NCBI RefSeq assembly: GCF_029269745.1 | Contig: NZ_JARJHT010000001.1 | Coordinates: 620,001 to 684,000, forward strand | DNA length: 64,000 nucleotides | From: Polluticoccus soli | GTDB taxonomy: Bacteria > Bacteroidota > Bacteroidia > Chitinophagales > Chitinophagaceae | Direction of reading: 5' to 3' | Shown: positions 1 to 9,060 of the stretch, in pieces | Position numbering within the stretch: position 1 is the first letter of the stretch | Layout of the letters: each line of letters begins with the position of its first letter | Program-made: the position numbers and the translations under genes | Notes under the pieces: model-generated | Databases searched by the model: none | What the model was told of the DNA's origin: nothing | Seen by the model: the letters and a program-made list of their open reading frames with translations, nothing else

Positions 1-104
1 TCAACAACCTTTTCACACTACGCGAGGTAGAGGTGACGATGGTGGAAAAAGGCAGCCACATCATTTATACATACAAGAAGAACGCTGTACCGCGCAAAGC
101 CTGA
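1..104 (+). CDS. 3' end of an unidentified protein-coding gene
   Basis: Only the last 33 codons are inside the window, read from position 3 to the TGA at 102-104. The visible tail is charged and alternates hydrophobic and polar residues (REVEVTMVEKG..., then IIYTYKKN), which suits a beta-strand followed by a basic C-terminus. It ends 68 nt before the bshC ATG, in the same orientation. I do not recognise the family from this fragment. Confidence 0.5.
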   Translation, partial: NNLFTLREVEVTMVEKGSHIIYTYKKNAVPRKA

Positions 105-130
105 TCAGATTTCCCTATCGGTACATAACC

Positions 131-158
131 TAAGTTTGGACTACACCAATTAACTTCG
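131..158 (+). promoter_or_regulatory. Two candidate TAnnTTTG-type promoter boxes ahead of bshC
   Basis: TAAGTTTG (131-138) matches the Bacteroidota -7 consensus TAnnTTTG exactly, and TAACTTCG (151-158) matches with one change. The second box covers a GTG that could be read as an upstream start at 158, which favours the ATG at 173 as the real start of bshC. Confidence 0.45.
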
Positions 159-172
159 TGCCTGCTAAAACT

Positions 173-1783
173 ATGAGCATAGTGCATCGGAGCTTCACGT
201 ACCTGCCATATTCCGATACGGGGTATTTTTCACAGCTGGTTACCGATTATATTTCGGGCAGCGGGCATGCAACCTCATTTGTAAAATACTCCCCCGATGC
301 AACGGGTTTACAGCAGGCTATAAACGATCGAGGAAAATATACAATCGACCGCATCGCGCTGGTGAATACCCTGGCGAAACAATATGAGACAATTGACACG
401 CCTGAAGCAGTTCGGAAAAACATTGAGCTATTAAGGAATGAAACGACCTTCACGGTTTGTACAGCGCATCAACCCAATCTGCTTACCGGCTATCTCTATT
501 TCATTTATAAGATAGTTCATGCGATCAGGCTTGCTGCAGAATTAAAAAAGCTCCATCCCCAAAACGATTTTGTCCCGGTATACTATATGGGTAGTGAAGA
601 CAATGACCTTGACGAATTGGGTGTCTTCAATTATCAAAACAAAAAATGGCGCTGGGATGCAGATGGCCAAACAGGTGCCGTGGGCAGGATGTCGACGTCT
701 AGTCTGAAGCCTTTACTCAGCGACCTGTTTAAAGTAATGGGACCTCCGGGTCAGCATTTCGATGACCTGAAAGAACTTCTGACAAAGTCGTACTTAGAAC
801 ATAAAACAATTGGCGATGCAACCAGGTTCCTGGTAAATGAACTTTTCGGACGTTATGGTTTGATAGTACTAGACCCCGACGACGTGGCCTTCAAAAAGCC
901 AATAGTGGACATTGTGAAAGATGACCTGCAGTATCACAGCGCCTTTGCACTGGTAACAACGCAAGTAGAGAAACTGGAACAACACTACAGAGCGCAGGCT
1001 CACCCAAGACCTATCAACCTGTTTTATATGAAGGATAACATTCGTGAGCGTGTAGAAAAACAGGGCGATGAATGGGTAGTGATCAACAGCGACATTTCCT
1101 GGAATAAAGAGCAACTGCTGGAAGAAGTAGACCAACATCCAGAACGCTTTAGTCCAAATGTGATACTGCGCGGCTTGCTGCAGGAACGCATACTGCCGAA
1201 TGTGGCCTTTATTGGTGGAGGTGCTGAAGTAGCATACTGGCTACAACTCAAATCGGTATTTGAACAGTACAATGTATTCTATCCGGTTATTCTGTTACGA
1301 CAATCTGCGCAATGGATACACTCCAAGCAGGCTGAGCTGCGTGAAAAAGCTGGACTAACAGTGACTGATGTCTTTAAGGATGAAGCAAGGCTAGTGCGCG
1401 AATATTTGTTGCATCATGGCAATGATCAATGGCAGACAGGCGCCGAGATGAATGCAATCGACAGCATCATGACTCAACTAAAACAGAAGGCGATGTCGCT
1501 TGATGTAACATTGAGAAGTTCTACCGAAGCTGCATTAGCGAAGATCAAACACCAGATGGATGTACTTGAGAAAAAAATGCTGCGCGCCGAAAAAAGGAAG
1601 ATGCATATAGAGCTTGCACGCATAACACGTCTAAAGGAAAGTTTGTTTCCTGGTAATAGCCTGCAGGAGCGAAAAGAAAATTTTACCGAGTATTTTTTAC
1701 AATATGGGCATTCGTTTATTGATGTATTGTACGATGCTTTTCAACCACTTAGAAACGAATTTTTAATAGTAGAAGAAAAATAG
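173..1783 (+). CDS. bshC: Bacillithiol biosynthesis cysteine-adding enzyme BshC
   Basis: BshC is the enzyme assigned to the last step of bacillithiol synthesis, joining cysteine to glucosaminyl-malate in the cytoplasm. The protein is 536 aa, the usual family length. Conserved signatures are visible: TAHQPNLLTG near residues 97-106 and YYMGSEDND near 137-145, both in the nucleotide-binding-like core, followed by a long basic, probably coiled-coil segment around residues 450-500. I chose the ATG at 173 over the in-frame GTG at 158 because that GTG overlaps a promoter-like box. It appears to be transcribed alone. No bshA or bshB is in the window. Identification is by family resemblance and is strong. 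Confidence 0.93.
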   Translation: MSIVHRSFTYLPYSDTGYFSQLVTDYISGSGHATSFVKYSPDATGLQQAINDRGKYTIDRIALVNTLAKQYETIDTPEAVRKNIELLRNETTFTVCTAHQPNLLTGYLYFIYKIVHAIRLAAELKKLHPQNDFVPVYYMGSEDNDLDELGVFNYQNKKWRWDADGQTGAVGRMSTSSLKPLLSDLFKVMGPPGQHFDDLKELLTKSYLEHKTIGDATRFLVNELFGRYGLIVLDPDDVAFKKPIVDIVKDDLQYHSAFALVTTQVEKLEQHYRAQAHPRPINLFYMKDNIRERVEKQGDEWVVINSDISWNKEQLLEEVDQHPERFSPNVILRGLLQERILPNVAFIGGGAEVAYWLQLKSVFEQYNVFYPVILLRQSAQWIHSKQAELREKAGLTVTDVFKDEARLVREYLLHHGNDQWQTGAEMNAIDSIMTQLKQKAMSLDVTLRSSTEAALAKIKHQMDVLEKKMLRAEKRKMHIELARITRLKESLFPGNSLQERKENFTEYFLQYGHSFIDVLYDAFQPLRNEFLIVEEK

Positions 1784-1844
1784 TTCGCAACACTTTCAAA
1801 AGGCATAGTTTTTGCGACTTTTGTTCACAATCAAACACACGTTT

Positions 1845-2492
1845 ATGATCAGCAAAAAGTTACGTTTAGCATTTATCGGATTATTGTTTCCCGCGTTCTC
1901 GTTCGCACAGGCTTTGAATGCAGTTACCGCTGCATCGCCAGTCGATATTGACCTGGGTGTAAAGCTTGGAGCTAACTTTTCAAAACTGCAAGGCAGCATA
2001 TTTGATGATACATACCGTACCGGTTTTCTCGGTGGCGCTTTTGGTGGTGTAAAGTTTGGCAAGTATGGCGTTTCTGCTGAACTACTGTATAGCCGTACCC
2101 GTTTTACTTACAACCCATCTTCGTTGCCTTCATCGTTCTTCAAAAACGCCAGCGATACCGCTAAAGAGAACAGTTTTGCAGTTAGCAACCTCAGCATACC
2201 AATATTGTTCAACATTAAACTGGTAGGTCCGCTTTGGTTCCAGGTAGGTCCTCAATACACCAACCTTATAAGCATTGGCGACGAGAATGGTTTGCTGAAA
2301 GATGTTAATGATGTTTTCAAGAATGGTGACATTTCAGGTGTAGCCGGACTGCAGGCAAATATTTCAAAGATCAACATTGGCGCACGTTATATCATGGGCT
2401 TCTCAAACATGAACGGCTCTGGCGCTTCCGGAGTGACCGACAGCTGGAAAAACAGGACCATACAATTGCATGTTGGGTATGCATTCCTGTAA
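1845..2492 (+). CDS. Outer-membrane beta-barrel (porin-family, PorT-like) protein
   Basis: A 215-aa protein with a signal peptide of about 21 residues ending in SFA-QA, followed by alternating strands typical of the small beta-barrel family common in Bacteroidota (IDLGVKLGANFSKL... near the start, IGARYIMGFSNM... and IQLHVGYAFL at the end). The terminal hydrophobic strand ending in aromatic plus leucine fits a BAM-inserted barrel. The ATG at 1845 is preferred over an upstream in-frame TTG because the signal peptide begins there. A TAnnTTTG-like box (TAGTTTTTG) lies at 1806-1814. A strong terminator follows, so it is probably monocistronic. The substrate or role is unknown. Confidence 0.75.
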   Translation: MISKKLRLAFIGLLFPAFSFAQALNAVTAASPVDIDLGVKLGANFSKLQGSIFDDTYRTGFLGGAFGGVKFGKYGVSAELLYSRTRFTYNPSSLPSSFFKNASDTAKENSFAVSNLSIPILFNIKLVGPLWFQVGPQYTNLISIGDENGLLKDVNDVFKNGDISGVAGLQANISKINIGARYIMGFSNMNGSGASGVTDSWKNRTIQLHVGYAFL

Positions 2493-2518
2493 CGAATGTT
2501 CTTTATTGACCCAGAATA

Positions 2519-2553
2519 AAAGAGAAAGCCTGCTAAGCAGGCTTTCTCTTTTT
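2519..2553 (+). terminator. Rho-independent terminator
   Basis: Inverted repeat AAAGAGAAAGCCTGC / GCAGGCTTTCTCTTT with a TAA loop and a run of T. It lies 27 nt after the barrel-protein stop codon. Confidence 0.85.
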
Positions 2554-2653
2554 AAAGATTATTGACCGGGGTTTGTGCGACGCAACACCTATAAACAGTA
2601 ATAGGTTGAATGCGAAAGCACCAACCTATCTATGACTGTGAAAATCAGTTTAA

Positions 2654-2791
2654 CTAGCGAATAAAGGACGAAGCCTGCAATTTATTCGGGCAACCGTATT
2701 TTTTGCTTCCGCTACAAGAAGCTACAAACATTGCCATCACAACAACAGCCACTACAGGAACCAGACGACGAAAACGAGAAATTGCTTGCAT
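2654..2791 (-). CDS. Tiny lipoprotein (45 aa)
   Basis: A 45-residue product starting MQAISRFRR, with a hydrophobic stretch and the lipobox VASC near residues 22-25. This predicts a very short mature lipopeptide of about 21 residues (CSGSKKYGCPNK...). Tiny lipoproteins with a similar KKYGCP element are familiar in this phylum, as far as I can recall; their function is unknown to me. It is divergent from mpl, whose start is 70 nt away. The start at 2791 is chosen because it opens directly onto the signal peptide, while a longer in-frame extension lacks signal features. Confidence 0.65.
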   Translation of the reverse strand: MQAISRFRRLVPVVAVVVMAMFVASCSGSKKYGCPNKLQASSFIR

Positions 2792-2860
2792 AATTGGTAC
2801 TTGACTTATGTAAATGTAAAAAAAGCTTGTGTTACTTTGTGCTAAGTTAATAAATTTTTG

Positions 2861-4219
2861 ATGAAGAGGGTACATTTTATAGCGATCGGTGGTGCGGTGA
2901 TGCACCAGCTGGCACTGGCGTTAAAAAGACAAGGAAATATCGTGACCGGCAGCGATGACGAGATCAACGACCCTGCCAAGAGTAACCTCGGGGCGGCAGG
3001 CTTGTTACCTGAAAAAGCAGGATGGTTTCCTGAGAAAATCACCAGCGAAATCGACGCAATAGTGCTGGGAATGCATGCCAAGGCCGACAATCCGGAGCTT
3101 TTGGCTGCACAATCGCTGAATGTACCAATATATTCTTTTCCTCAATACGTTTACGAAGTAAGCAAAAACAAGAAGCGCGTTGTTGTTGCAGGTAGTCATG
3201 GGAAGACCACCATTACCTCAATGATCATGCACATACTAAAGACTCAAAACATAGATTTTGACTACCTGGTGGGTGCCAAGGTCCAGGGATTTAACGAATC
3301 TGTAAGACTTAGCGATGCACCGATTATCATCCTGGAAGGGGATGAATACCCCGCCTCGGTAATAGAAAAAAGGCCGAAGATATTTTTTTACCATCCGCAC
3401 ATTTCAGTACTTAGCGGCATTGCCTGGGACCACATAAACGTGTTCCCTACCTACGACAACTATCGAAGCCAGTTTGAGCAATACCTGGTGGGCATAGATG
3501 CCAACAGCCCGGTTTTTTACAACAATAAAGACGAGGAAGTGCGCAATGTAATGGCAAGATCGGGTGGTCACCTGAATGGCATTCCCTACTCCATGCCCAA
3601 ATATCATTACGAATTGGATCAAGCTGTGCTAGATACAGCCAAAGGCCCAGTGCCGGTATCTGTATTTGGTAGCCACAACCTGCTAAATATGCAGGCTGCC
3701 ATTTCAGTTTGCATGGAACTTGGCATAAGTGAAGAGGATTGCTATAAAGCGATCGCTTCGTTCGCGGGTGCCGCGCGTCGCCTGGAGAAGATATTCGAAA
3801 ACAAAGATGTTGTTGCATTTCGAGATTTCGCCCATGCACCGTCAAAACTAAAAGCTACTTTGGACGCCGTTCGCGAAGCATGGAAGGACCGAACCCTGAT
3901 AGCCTGCTTTGAGCTTCACACCTACAGCAGCTTGAGCGAGCCTTTTCTGAGCCATTATACGCATAGCATGGACTCGGCCGACAAAGCCATGGTCTACTTC
4001 AGCCATCATGCGTTGTCGCTAAAAGGCTTGCCGGAACTGGATAAACAAACCGTACACAAATATTTTGGCCGTGAGGACCTGATCGTGGCGGACGAGAAGC
4101 AGGAATTGGAACAAACAGTGAAAGACCTGCTGAAAGATGCGAGGAAACCTATTTGTCTTTTACTAATGAGCTCGGGAACTTTCGACGGAATTGACTGGAA
4201 TAGCGTAAGTTCGCAGTAA
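2861..4219 (+). CDS. mpl: Mur ligase: UDP-N-acetylmuramate:L-Ala-gamma-D-Glu-meso-DAP ligase (Mpl-type)
   Basis: ATP-dependent ligase that attaches recycled murein tripeptide to UDP-MurNAc in the cytoplasm. The 452-aa protein has the Mur N-terminal Rossmann domain (VHFIAIGG near residues 4-11), the ATP-binding P-loop AGSHGKTT near 110-117, the LEGDEY motif of the central domain, and the C-terminal ligase domain with the FAHAPSK segment. The ATG at 2861 follows an in-frame TTG directly. Two promoter-like boxes lie upstream: TACTTTG near 2833 and TAAATTTTTG ending at 2860. The exonuclease gene follows 12 nt later and is probably co-transcribed. dapF, which makes meso-DAP, is also in the window. 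Confidence 0.88.
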   Translation: MKRVHFIAIGGAVMHQLALALKRQGNIVTGSDDEINDPAKSNLGAAGLLPEKAGWFPEKITSEIDAIVLGMHAKADNPELLAAQSLNVPIYSFPQYVYEVSKNKKRVVVAGSHGKTTITSMIMHILKTQNIDFDYLVGAKVQGFNESVRLSDAPIIILEGDEYPASVIEKRPKIFFYHPHISVLSGIAWDHINVFPTYDNYRSQFEQYLVGIDANSPVFYNNKDEEVRNVMARSGGHLNGIPYSMPKYHYELDQAVLDTAKGPVPVSVFGSHNLLNMQAAISVCMELGISEEDCYKAIASFAGAARRLEKIFENKDVVAFRDFAHAPSKLKATLDAVREAWKDRTLIACFELHTYSSLSEPFLSHYTHSMDSADKAMVYFSHHALSLKGLPELDKQTVHKYFGREDLIVADEKQELEQTVKDLLKDARKPICLLLMSSGTFDGIDWNSVSSQ

Positions 4220-4231
4220 AATAGTGTGTGA

Positions 4232-5023
4232 ATGGCCCAACTTTTACTCAAGCGCCCCATCATCTTTTTCGACCTTGAAACTACCGGAACTGATGCAGCC
4301 AAAGATCGCATCGTTGAATTGGCATTAGTAAAACTACTGACTGACGGTACCAGGGATAAGTATGTAAAACGGATCAATCCCGGCATGCCAATCCCGGCAT
4401 CTTCTACGGCCATCCACGGAATATCTGATGAAGATGTAAAAGACTGCCCCCACTTCAAGCAAATAGCCAAAGACCTATTTGAATGGATGAAAGGTTGTGA
4501 CCTTGGTGGCTACGCATCCAGTAAATTCGACATCCCCCTCCTGGCCGAAGAATTTTTGCGCGCCGGTGTAAACGTAGATTTTACCGACCGCCACATGATC
4601 GACGTGCAGCAGATATTCTTCAAGATGGAAAGCCGCACGCTTAGCGCAGCATACAACTTCTATTGCGATAAAACGCTGGAAAATGCGCACAGCGCCGAAG
4701 CTGACATCATGGCAACTATCGAGGTTCTGGAGGCCCAGCTTGATCGTTACAACGATCTTAGTCACGAAGTAAAGGCACTACACGAGTTCACAGGTGGCGA
4801 GCAATTCGTAGACTATGCACGTCGCATCGTAATGAAGGATGGCCATCCAGTTTTCAATTTTGGCAAGCACAAAGGCCGCAAAGTTGAGGATATCTTCACC
4901 GAAGAACCCCAATACTATGATTGGATGATGCAGGCTGACTTCGCCCTTCATACCAAACAAAAAATATCAGAAATTCTCAACCGTATGAAATTGCAGAAAT
5001 CAGGGTTAAAGACAAACATTTAA
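4232..5023 (+). CDS. DnaQ-like 3'-5' exonuclease with C-terminal DUF3820-like domain
   Basis: 263 aa. The N-terminal domain is a DEDDh exonuclease: FDLETTGTD near residues 13-21 gives the first two acidic ligands, and the late NAHSAEADIMAT segment near 149-160 gives the His-x4-Asp pair. A short C-terminal module (residues ~208-250, FNFGKHKGRKVEDI...YYDWMM) resembles the DUF3820 fold. This architecture is frequent in Bacteroidota and is usually annotated as a polymerase III epsilon-like exonuclease; it is separate from a PolC-type replicase. It follows mpl by 12 nt. Confidence 0.85.
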   Translation: MAQLLLKRPIIFFDLETTGTDAAKDRIVELALVKLLTDGTRDKYVKRINPGMPIPASSTAIHGISDEDVKDCPHFKQIAKDLFEWMKGCDLGGYASSKFDIPLLAEEFLRAGVNVDFTDRHMIDVQQIFFKMESRTLSAAYNFYCDKTLENAHSAEADIMATIEVLEAQLDRYNDLSHEVKALHEFTGGEQFVDYARRIVMKDGHPVFNFGKHKGRKVEDIFTEEPQYYDWMMQADFALHTKQKISEILNRMKLQKSGLKTNI

Positions 5024-5060
5024 CGTTGCTTTTTGCATAATTCATTATTTTGGTGCTTTT

Positions 5061-5068
5061 TAATTTCG
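5061..5068 (+). promoter_or_regulatory. TAnnTTCG promoter box just upstream of a TTG start
   Basis: TAATTTCG lies 7 nt before the TTG start of the glycosyltransferase gene. With the box centred at -7, transcription would begin within a few bases of the start codon. Confidence 0.5.
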
Positions 5069-5075
5069 TGCCCTC

Positions 5076-5783
5076 TTGGACAAACTTGTAATCATACCCA
5101 CCTACAACGAAAAGGAGAATATTAGTAAGATCATTCTGAAAGTATTGTCGCTGGCAGGCAATTACCATGTCCTGATAGTGGATGATGGGTCACCTGACGG
5201 CACGGCCGATATTGTAAAAGACCTGCAGAAAAAGCATCCGGAGCAAATACATTTATTGCAACGTAGCGGCAAGCTGGGTTTGGGCACCGCTTATATTACT
5301 GGCTTCAAATGGGCACTTTCAAAAGACTACCAGTATATTTTTGAGATGGATGCCGACTTTTCGCACAACCCCGACGATTTGCTGCGCCTGCACCAGGCTT
5401 GCGTTGCCGGAGCAGATGTTGCGATCGGTTCAAGGTATATACATGGTGGTAAAGTGGTAAACTGGCCATGGGATCGCATATTTATCTCAAAAGGTGGTGC
5501 TATGTACACCCGCCTTATCACATGGATGCCAGTATCTGATCCAACAGCGGGTTTTGTATGCTACAGGCGCGAAGTATTGCAAAGAATACCACTTGACAAG
5601 GTAGAGTTCATAGGCTATGCGTTCCAGATCGAAATGAAATACCGCGCCTGGAAACTTGGCTTCAAACTAAAAGAAGTCCCCATCACATTCATAGACCGCA
5701 CAGAAGGCCAGTCTAAAATGACAAAAGGTATTGTGCAGGAAGCCATGTACGGCGTTTGGAAAATGCGCAAGTTCACAAATTAG
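5076..5783 (+). CDS. Polyprenol monophosphomannose synthase-like GT2 glycosyltransferase
   Basis: 235-aa family 2 glycosyltransferase of the Dpm1 type, which transfers mannose from GDP-mannose to a polyprenyl phosphate at the inner membrane face. Signatures are LVIIPTYNEKENI at residues 4-16, the DDGSPDGT metal/nucleotide motif around 37-44, and EMDADFSHNP near 91-100. No transmembrane segment is evident, so it is the soluble, single-domain form. The only start that preserves the N-terminal beta strand is TTG at 5076; there is no nearby in-frame ATG or GTG. The next gene converges, ending 17 nt away. Confidence 0.85.
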   Translation: MDKLVIIPTYNEKENISKIILKVLSLAGNYHVLIVDDGSPDGTADIVKDLQKKHPEQIHLLQRSGKLGLGTAYITGFKWALSKDYQYIFEMDADFSHNPDDLLRLHQACVAGADVAIGSRYIHGGKVVNWPWDRIFISKGGAMYTRLITWMPVSDPTAGFVCYRREVLQRIPLDKVEFIGYAFQIEMKYRAWKLGFKLKEVPITFIDRTEGQSKMTKGIVQEAMYGVWKMRKFTN

Positions 5784-5799
5784 CTGGTGGCCACGCTTG

Positions 5800-6438
5800 C
5801 TACCGCCATGCTGCAATAGGCTGGCTGTTTGACTTAAGCCATTGCGCGGTAAACGGCCCCTCTGAAAAAAGCAGATCAAGTATGCTCAGATTGGGATAGA
5901 AGCCATTCTTCTCTGAAAACATCTGGTAATATGCACTCTCGGGCAAAGCTTGTTTCTCTTTGCCGGGCTTGAAATTTTTCCGAAGGTCTATCGCATCTTT
6001 ATACTCCCGAACATACTCGCTCGATACAGAACTTTCAACGACTATCGACAATTGAGCTTTAATCCAATCGATCGATGCCTGATTAAAGTCTATGAGCTTT
6101 TCAAAGGGTTGCTCGAACAACGTAAAAAGCGACGGCTCGTAGTGCTCAAAATAGGGTGCGCGTTTATATACCGACATCAGTGTACGCCAGTGTTGTACTT
6201 GCCAGCGATCTTTATTACAAATAAGCACATCTTTCATAGCCCGACGCTGCCCCCTACCCTCTGTCAATGGTACACTGAGCGTTATTAGTCCATTGGCGCC
6301 AGTTATATTATACTTATTGCGATAGCTCATTTTTTCAAAGTGCTCACCAATGTCGAAAAGAACCTGGGTAGCGTTTTGGATCGACGACCACCAATAAATG
6401 TTAGGAAAAGGTAAAACCGGGCTGACAATAACTGACAT
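5800..6438 (-). CDS. WbqC-family protein
   Basis: 212 aa, matching the WbqC-like family: N-terminal SPVLPFPNIYWWSS, the central NKYNITGANGLITLSVPL segment, and the CNKDRWQVQHWRTL...YKRAPYFEHY block. WbqC proteins are associated with O-antigen or other glycan loci, but the reaction is not established. It is transcribed divergently from the GWxTD gene and convergently with the glycosyltransferase. On the minus strand TTTATTTG, a one-mismatch TAnnTTTG, ends 7 nt before the ATG. Confidence 0.85.
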   Translation of the reverse strand: MSVIVSPVLPFPNIYWWSSIQNATQVLFDIGEHFEKMSYRNKYNITGANGLITLSVPLTEGRGQRRAMKDVLICNKDRWQVQHWRTLMSVYKRAPYFEHYEPSLFTLFEQPFEKLIDFNQASIDWIKAQLSIVVESSVSSEYVREYKDAIDLRKNFKPGKEKQALPESAYYQMFSEKNGFYPNLSILDLLFSEGPFTAQWLKSNSQPIAAWR

Positions 6439-6486
6439 ACAACGGCAAATAAAGCTAATTAAACTAATTTGCGGAAAATATCCTGA

Positions 6487-7938
6487 ATGACACGCTGGCT
6501 GGGACTTTGTATTGCTTTGTTTCTATCTTTTTCTGCATCCGCGATCGAAGCTGTGGTTAATCACACCATTTTTTATGTGTATGAACCCGGCAAAAAGATG
6601 ACCCCCTATTTAGAACTGTCTATACAAATCAATCCGGCTTCCGTTCATTTTATCCAAACCAAAGACAGTTTTTGGCAGTCGCGGATAAAAACCGAAGTAG
6701 TATTAAGCGGATCAGACGGAACTTCGAAAGTTGACAATTTTCTGTTACAAACCGTTCCGGATGATAATTTTGAAGCTGCCTCATCGAGAAGCATCATTGA
6801 TGTGCGGCGCTACAAAATCCCGGCAGGAATGATTGTACTGGATGTGCACCTATCAGAACCAATAATTGCTGGTAACACATTTGCATTCACCGACAGTTTT
6901 TCTGTTGAAGCAGCTCCAGAAACACCATTCTATAGCGGCTTGCAACTTCTGGATACTGCCTACGCCAGTTCATCAGAATCTGCTTTTCAAAAAAACGGAC
7001 GACAGCAAATACCCTTAAGCAGCAACTTTTTGAACGACGACAGACGCCTGCTTCATTTCTACACCGAGCTCTACCACACAAACAAGGCCACTGATAGCCT
7101 GCTGATTCAAAAGGCTTTCATATCCCGCCGTGCCGGTGATGCCCCCGTGTTAAAGCTGCAACACATCGACACGCTACATGCGTCGCCTGTGTTACCATTC
7201 ATTGGGCAGTTTAATATTAGCTCGCTTCCTTCAGGCAATTATTATTTAAATACGGTACTGGAGAATAGCACAGGTCATGTATTAACATCGAGATCGCTGT
7301 TCTTTCAAAGAAGCAATAAGGCACCAGCTGTAGCTGCAGCCGATACCTTGCCTGATACCGGAATGCAGCGCGTCAATATTCTTGACTTAAGCACCACCTT
7401 CATTGGCAAATACAGTTTTGCCCAGGTAAAAGCTATATTGAAGATGATGCTGCCTATTGCATCTCCAACAGAAATCCGCACTATCAATAACTTTTTGAAT
7501 AAGCCGGAGGACACTTACATGCGCTATTTTATCTATAACTTCTGGAAAGCGCGTAATGAAAAAGATCCGAAGAAACCGTGGGAAGAGTATACTAAATTAG
7601 TGAAGGAAGTAAACAAACTGTTTGGCTTCGGATCGCGCCCCGGATACGAAACAGATCGAGGTATCTTATACCTGAAATACGGAAGGCCCACTGAACGCGA
7701 AATTGTGGCCAATGAGAATGGTTCGTTACCCTACGAGATATGGCAATACAACTCGCTTGCAAGGCAAGGCAGCGGTGGCGTATTGCTGTTCTACAACCCG
7801 CAAAACATGATCAATGATTTCAGGCTGCTGCATTCTACTATTAACCAGGAAGGCAGCAACCCGGGGTGGCGCTCTCAGCTATACGAAAGAGGTAGCAACC
7901 CAAACGCCCGGGCAGAACTATATTTCAGAAACAGGTAA
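6487..7938 (+). CDS. GWxTD domain-containing exported protein
   Basis: 483 aa with a cleavable signal peptide (residues 1-19). The C-terminal third carries the GWxTD domain, seen here as GYETDRGILYLKYGRP near residues 386-401 and YEIWQYN shortly after. GWxTD proteins are common periplasmic or surface proteins of unknown function in Bacteroidota. Here the motif's Gly-Trp is replaced by Gly-Tyr. dapF starts 11 nt downstream, suggesting co-transcription. A TAATTTG box ends 15 nt before the start. Confidence 0.85.
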   Translation: MTRWLGLCIALFLSFSASAIEAVVNHTIFYVYEPGKKMTPYLELSIQINPASVHFIQTKDSFWQSRIKTEVVLSGSDGTSKVDNFLLQTVPDDNFEAASSRSIIDVRRYKIPAGMIVLDVHLSEPIIAGNTFAFTDSFSVEAAPETPFYSGLQLLDTAYASSSESAFQKNGRQQIPLSSNFLNDDRRLLHFYTELYHTNKATDSLLIQKAFISRRAGDAPVLKLQHIDTLHASPVLPFIGQFNISSLPSGNYYLNTVLENSTGHVLTSRSLFFQRSNKAPAVAAADTLPDTGMQRVNILDLSTTFIGKYSFAQVKAILKMMLPIASPTEIRTINNFLNKPEDTYMRYFIYNFWKARNEKDPKKPWEEYTKLVKEVNKLFGFGSRPGYETDRGILYLKYGRPTEREIVANENGSLPYEIWQYNSLARQGSGGVLLFYNPQNMINDFRLLHSTINQEGSNPGWRSQLYERGSNPNARAELYFRNR

Positions 7939-7949
7939 CTTGCAGACTG

Positions 7950-8720
7950 ATGGAGCTGCATTTTTATAAATACCAGGGTACAGGCAATGATTTCATCCTG
8001 CTAGACAACCGCGACAAACGGATTCACCTAACTACCCAACAGATCGCATTTTTATGCGACAGACGCTTTGGTATAGGCGCAGACGGGCTGATGTTGCTGG
8101 AACTTGCCGACGGCTATGATTTCAGAATGGTTTACTATAACTCCGATGGCAGTGAGAGTACAATGTGCGGCAACGGCGGCCGCTGCATCACTGCTTTCGC
8201 ACGTAAGCTTGGTGTGATCGGCGACAAGGCAACCTTCATTGCTATTGATGGTCCACATGAAGCAAACTTTAGTACCGGCGACATAGTTAATCTGCAGATG
8301 CAGAATGTAACCGAGATAGAAGAATTTGCAGACCATAGCATACTGAATACCGGCTCGCCGCATTACGTACTCTGGACTGATGACGTAGCCAACGCTCCGG
8401 TATTTGAACAGGGAAGAAATATCCGTAACCAGTTTCCACCGAAAGGCATCAACGTCAACTTTGTTCAAAAGACTGAGGACGCACTGACGGTACGCACTTA
8501 TGAACGAGGCGTGGAAGACGAAACCTACAGTTGTGGAACAGGAGTAACAGCTGCGGCAATAGCTGCCAGTGGTCATAAGACGGGAGACTTTCAAACTGCG
8601 ATCAACACACCAGGCGGCAGTCTCAAGGTGTCTTTCACCAAAAGATCGGCTACTACAGCAGAAAACGTGGTGTTATCCGGGCCTGCAGCGTTTGTGTTTG
8701 AAGGGGGAATAGCAATCTAG
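7950..8720 (+). CDS. dapF: Diaminopimelate epimerase DapF
   Basis: Cofactor-independent epimerase converting LL-DAP to meso-DAP for lysine and peptidoglycan synthesis. The 256-aa protein has both catalytic cysteine motifs: CGNGGRC at residues 73-79, with C73 the usual catalytic residue, and SCGTGVTAA with C195. The N-terminal YQGTGNDF is diagnostic. It lies 11 nt behind the GWxTD gene. Together with mpl it shows that the cell uses DAP-type murein. Confidence 0.96.
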   Translation: MELHFYKYQGTGNDFILLDNRDKRIHLTTQQIAFLCDRRFGIGADGLMLLELADGYDFRMVYYNSDGSESTMCGNGGRCITAFARKLGVIGDKATFIAIDGPHEANFSTGDIVNLQMQNVTEIEEFADHSILNTGSPHYVLWTDDVANAPVFEQGRNIRNQFPPKGINVNFVQKTEDALTVRTYERGVEDETYSCGTGVTAAAIAASGHKTGDFQTAINTPGGSLKVSFTKRSATTAENVVLSGPAAFVFEGGIAI

Positions 8721-8812
8721 CGGACGGCGGCATGCTACATAAAAAGAAAAATTATTTGACTAAAATTGAATAACGCTGCTGCTATATGGCATAGCAATTG
8801 CCCCGGTTGTCT

Positions 8813-8820
8813 TAAATTTA
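8813..8820 (+). promoter_or_regulatory. TAnnTTTA promoter box
   Basis: TAAATTTA ends 5 nt before the ATG of the small lipoprotein gene at 8826, leaving essentially no room for a leader. Confidence 0.5.
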
Positions 8821-8825
8821 CACTT

Positions 8826-9056
8826 ATGAATATCAGGACTTTATTAGCATTGATCTTAGTTGTTGGCGCGTCTGCATGCTCAAGCCAAAAAGTTGTATCA
8901 TCTACTACCGACCAGTCAGCTGTAGGCAGCAATACCCCGGCGGCTACTTCTACTCAAAGCGCGACGTCAACCAACGCTACCAGCACAACCCAGGAAGACA
9001 AAAGAATGCGTGAAGTAGACGCTGTGGCGATCCCTAATCCTTTACGCTCTAAGTAA
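8826..9056 (+). CDS. Small Thr/Ser-rich lipoprotein
   Basis: 76 aa starting MNIRTLLALILVVGASAC, with the lipobox cysteine at about residue 18. The mature part is low-complexity: Ser, Thr, Ala and Asn dominate residues 25-60, followed by a charged end. An upstream ORF extension is excluded because it would cross the promoter-like box at 8813-8820. It converges with recR, the two stops being only 4 nt apart. Function unknown. Confidence 0.6.
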   Translation: MNIRTLLALILVVGASACSSQKVVSSTTDQSAVGSNTPAATSTQSATSTNATSTTQEDKRMREVDAVAIPNPLRSK

Positions 9057-9060
9057 TTTA

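Noticed and set aside
2858-2860. TTG as start of mpl
   Set aside because: The adjacent ATG at 2861 gives the normal N-terminus; the TTG is the end of a promoter-like TTTTTG run.
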